From positions 1 through 8,502 of the forward strand of contig DATLHO010000199.1 in NCBI GenBank assembly GCA_035539855.1: DNA of 8,502 nucleotides, given 5' to 3'. This document shows positions 6,175-8,502 of the stretch, in pieces. Position 1 is the first letter of the stretch, and each line of letters starts with the position of its first letter. The stretch is from DATLHO01 sp035539855 (GTDB lineage Bacteria; Bacteroidota; Ignavibacteria; OLB7). A model generated the notes under the pieces. That model was given only the letters and a program-made list of their open reading frames with translations, did not search any database and was not told the DNA's origin. The translations under genes were made by a program, and so were the position numbers.

Positions 6175-6660
6175 GTGATCACTCTTTCGACCGAATCCCA
6201 GCCCGAGACGAAACCGGAGCTCTACTCGCTGCTGCTCGCGCAGGCCCGGTCGCTCGTCGAGGGGGAGCCCGACGCGATCGCCAATCTCGCGAACGTTGCC
6301 GCGCTCGTCTATCACACGCTTCCCGATCTCAACTGGTCCGGCTTCTATCTGCACAAGGACGGCGAGCTCGTGCTCGGTCCATTCCAGGGCAAGCCGGCGT
6401 GCATCAGGATTGCGATCGGCAGGGGCGTCTGCGGCACCGCGGCCGCGCAGCGCGCCACGATCGTCGTCCCGAACGTCGACGAGTTCGAGGGACACATCGC
6501 CTGCGACGGCGACTCGCGCTCGGAGATCGTCGTGCCGCTCGTACGCGACGGCGTGCTGCTCGGGGTGCTCGACGTCGACAGCCCGTCGCTCGATCGCTTC
6601 GACAACGACGATCGCGAGGGACTCGAGCGGCTCGCCGCGCTCGTGATCGAACATCTGTGA
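6175..6660 (+). CDS. msrC: Free methionine-(R)-sulfoxide reductase (fRMsr), GAF-domain protein
   Basis: This 161-residue cytoplasmic enzyme is a single GAF domain, close to the usual 150-165 residues of the family. It reduces free methionine-R-sulfoxide to methionine using thioredoxin-type electrons, repairing oxidative damage to the amino-acid pool. The family core is continuous: LNWSGFYL (52-59), LGPFQGKPACIRI (67-79), GRGVCGTAA (82-90), VVPNVDEFEGHIACD (97-111) and SRSEIVVPL (114-122). The three family cysteines are present at C76, C86 and C110, with the same 10- and 24-residue spacing as C84, C94 and C118 of the E. coli enzyme. There is no in-frame ATG. The GTG at 6175 gives a family-length N-terminus, while a longer in-frame extension back to 5974 would overlap the P450 gene and has no similarity. 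No good Shine-Dalgarno sequence lies at the right distance. The propeller gene follows after 47 bp. Confidence 0.94.
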   Translation: MITLSTESQPETKPELYSLLLAQARSLVEGEPDAIANLANVAALVYHTLPDLNWSGFYLHKDGELVLGPFQGKPACIRIAIGRGVCGTAAAQRATIVVPNVDEFEGHIACDGDSRSEIVVPLVRDGVLLGVLDVDSPSLDRFDNDDREGLERLAALVIEHL

Positions 6661-6707
6661 CGCGTTCGCAGCGCCAGGATCGACCGCCCACCATTACGGC
6701 ATCTACG

Positions 6708-8502
6708 ATGAAGCTCTTCTACTCCGTCCTCCTGCTCCTGCTTCCTGTCGTGTCGATCGCGCAGATCACGTGGCAGCCGATCGGACCGTTCGGCGGCAAC
6801 GTCACGCGCGTCGCGGCGGACTCCAACGGCGCGCTCTTCGCGATGGCCGACAACGGCGTGTACCGCTCGATCGACAACGGCACGTCGTGGGTGCGCAGCG
6901 CCGACGTTCCCGTCGGCGTCACGTTCGTCGCGTTCGCGATCGCTCGCAACGGGACGTACTTCGCGAGCACCGCGAACGCGGGCGCCTACCGCTCGACCGA
7001 TCAGGGTCTGAGCTGGACGCAGGTGCGCGAGGGACTTCCGCAGTCGTTCGCGTGGAGTCTCGCGGCCAACCCGATCGCCGACGAGGTGCTCGTCGCGACC
7101 GGACCCGGCATCTACCGCACGACCGACAATGGCACGACGTGGACGCTGACGGGCAACGAGCGGATCGCCCGCCCGATTCTCTTCGCGCCCGACGGCACCG
7201 CGTACGCCGCGATCGACAGCGGCGTGATGCGCTCGAGCGACCCCGCGCGCGCGACGTGGACGTGGACCGACTCGACCGCGACGCCGACGGCGATCACGGG
7301 GTTGATCCTCGTCGGCGCCGACACGCTCTGGGCGGGCTCCGACGGCAACGGCGTGTGGCGCTCGGTCGACGGCGGCGTCACGTGGACGTCGCGCAGCACC
7401 GGCCTGACGTCGATGGACGTCGAGGCGATCGATCATGGATATGCCGGCGAGCTCTACGTCAGCACCGCCGATGGAGGACTGCATCGCTCGACCGATGACG
7501 GCGAGCTGTGGGTGCGCGTCAACCCGTCGCGCGTGCAGTTCGTCGCCTCGTCGGTCCTGCGCGCTCCGACCGACCGGCTGTTCGCCTCTTCGCCAAAGGG
7601 ACTGTTCTACACCGACGCCCACGCGATCGACGAGCCGTGGACCCCAAGCCGTACGGGATTCCTGAACGCCGTTCCGCGCTCGGTGATCGTCGCGCCGGAC
7701 GGCGAGCTCTACGTGCTGCAGTTCACGGGCGTCTTCCATCGCGCCGCCGGACCGGGCGAGCCGTGGACGATCGACGATCTCGACATTCCTCCGGGCAGCG
7801 ACGCGACGGGCCTCGTGCTCGACTCCACCGGCGCGCTGATCGCGTCGGTCAAGGGCGTCGGACTCTATCGCTCGACCGACCGCGGCGCGACGTGGGAGCG
7901 CTACGCGCAGTCGCTGCCGATCCTCACGCCGACGGCCATCGCGGTCGGACCGTTCGGGCGGCTGTATGTCGGAAGCGACGTCGGCGTCGTCTACCGCTCG
8001 ACCGACCAGGGGGCGACGTGGGAGGACGACACCCTCGCCACCGGTCGCAGCAGCCGCATCAACGCGATCGCTGTTCGCGACGAGAGCGTCTTCGTCGGAA
8101 GCGAGCTGAACGTCTTCGTCTCGCGTGACGGCGGCCGCTCGTACGAGGCCTCGGCGCAGTCGATCCGCACGTACAGTCTCGCCGTCGCTCCGAATGGCTA
8201 CGTCGTCGCCGGCTCGTTCCAGGGGCGGGTGTATCGATCGATCGACGACGGCATGACCTGGACGTACGCGACGACGACACCGACCGCGCCGCTGGTCGCG
8301 GCGGTCGGCATCAACGCGCGCGGTGACGTCATCGCGGGCGTGCAGCCCGGTGGCATCTACCTCTCGCGCGACAGCGGCGCGACGTACGTGCGCCGATCCG
8401 ACGGACTTGTCAATCCGGCGATCACGGCGATCACGTTCGACGCGGCGGGCAGAGCCTACGTCGGCACGTACGGTGGCGGCGTACACGTGAGCGAGGAGTC
8501 GA
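6708..8502 (+). CDS. Exported Asp-box (BNR/YCF48-like) beta-propeller protein, 3' end outside window
   Basis: The frame is open from ATG 6708 to the window edge (598 complete codons). Residues 1-18 form a signal peptide, with cleavage in SIAQ and Gln at +1. The rest is a tandem array of about 42-residue blades, each carrying an Asp-box of type S-x-D-x-G-x-T-W. Clear boxes start at residues 54, 96, 138, 219, 261, 389, 431, 472, 511 and 553; degenerate ones lie near 176, 302 and 345, and a fourteenth begins near 595. Asp-box propellers occur in sialidases, VPS10-type receptors, YCF48-like proteins and many secreted Bacteroidota proteins. No sialidase arginine triad or FRIP motif is visible, so enzyme activity should not be assumed; a structural or binding role is more likely. 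In this lineage such proteins often end in a T9SS sorting domain, which would lie beyond the window. No Shine-Dalgarno sequence is visible. It may be co-transcribed with the reductase. Confidence 0.88.
   Translation, partial: MKLFYSVLLLLLPVVSIAQITWQPIGPFGGNVTRVAADSNGALFAMADNGVYRSIDNGTSWVRSADVPVGVTFVAFAIARNGTYFASTANAGAYRSTDQGLSWTQVREGLPQSFAWSLAANPIADEVLVATGPGIYRTTDNGTTWTLTGNERIARPILFAPDGTAYAAIDSGVMRSSDPARATWTWTDSTATPTAITGLILVGADTLWAGSDGNGVWRSVDGGVTWTSRSTGLTSMDVEAIDHGYAGELYVSTADGGLHRSTDDGELWVRVNPSRVQFVASSVLRAPTDRLFASSPKGLFYTDAHAIDEPWTPSRTGFLNAVPRSVIVAPDGELYVLQFTGVFHRAAGPGEPWTIDDLDIPPGSDATGLVLDSTGALIASVKGVGLYRSTDRGATWERYAQSLPILTPTAIAVGPFGRLYVGSDVGVVYRSTDQGATWEDDTLATGRSSRINAIAVRDESVFVGSELNVFVSRDGGRSYEASAQSIRTYSLAVAPNGYVVAGSFQGRVYRSIDDGMTWTYATTTPTAPLVAAVGINARGDVIAGVQPGGIYLSRDSGATYVRRSDGLVNPAITAITFDAAGRAYVGTYGGGVHVSEES
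6867..8387 (+). repeat. Thirteen Asp-box blades of about 42 residues (coding tandem repeat)
   Basis: Distances between successive box starts are 42, 42, 38, 43, 42, 41, 43, 44, 42, 41, 39 and 42 residues when the degenerate boxes are included. The DNA is also locally similar: the stretches encoding YRSTDQGLSW (from 6987) and YRSTDQGATW (from 7992) share the start TACCGCTCGACCGA. The units have otherwise diverged, so this is an old protein-level repeat rather than a recent DNA duplication. Confidence 0.75.

Noticed and set aside
4640..6178. Plus-strand open frame of 512 codons opposite the P450 gene
   Set aside because: It is a complement-frame shadow of the P450, whose motifs are all intact on the minus strand.
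6345..8486. Very long minus-strand open frame (713 codons) opposite the reductase and propeller genes
   Set aside because: Its translation is arginine- and aspartate-rich with no domain, typical of the antisense frame of GC-rich genes. The plus strand has recognisable GAF and Asp-box proteins throughout.

Overview
The window is GC-rich (about two-thirds G+C by eye) and bacterial. It most likely comes from the Bacteroidota/Chlorobi side of the FCB group, for example Kapabacteria/Ignavibacteria-like or Rhodothermia-like lineages. Three things point there. One secreted glycosidase ends in a typical type IX secretion (T9SS, Por) sorting domain. All four predicted signal peptides end in Ala-x-Ala followed by Gln, the Bacteroidota 'Q-rule' pattern. 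Almost no start codon has a convincing Shine-Dalgarno sequence. The lineage is an inference; no rRNA or marker gene is present.

Layout: positions 2-481 (+) hold the C-terminal end of a TldD/PmbA-family protein. Positions 480-753 are an AT-richer non-coding cassette built of 7-bp units arranged as a large inverted repeat. Positions 759-2105 (+) encode an exported protein with an N-terminal Ig-like part and a C-terminal outer-membrane barrel-like part. It converges on a minus-strand block across a hairpin at 2105-2151. In its own direction of transcription the minus block is cytochrome P450 (6025-4661), an exported SGNH-type hydrolase (4618-3593) and a T9SS-exported GH18 glycosidase (3596-2121). 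The last two overlap by ATGA. A 149-bp divergent region (6026-6174) separates the P450 from a plus-strand pair: free methionine-(R)-sulfoxide reductase (6175-6660), and a long exported Asp-box beta-propeller protein from 6708 that runs off the window end.

How the genes fit together: the overlapping SGNH hydrolase and GH18 glycosidase look like a co-translated exported pair. They probably act on an N-acetylglucosamine-containing polymer, with an esterase or deacylase working beside a glycosidase. The P450 is 42 bp upstream on the same strand and may share their transcript, but no functional link is evident. The reductase repairs oxidised free methionine in the cytoplasm. The propeller and barrel proteins are cell-envelope or secreted proteins of unknown role. 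No tRNA, rRNA, CRISPR array, transposase or phage gene was seen. The least explained element is the heptad inverted-repeat cassette at 480-753.
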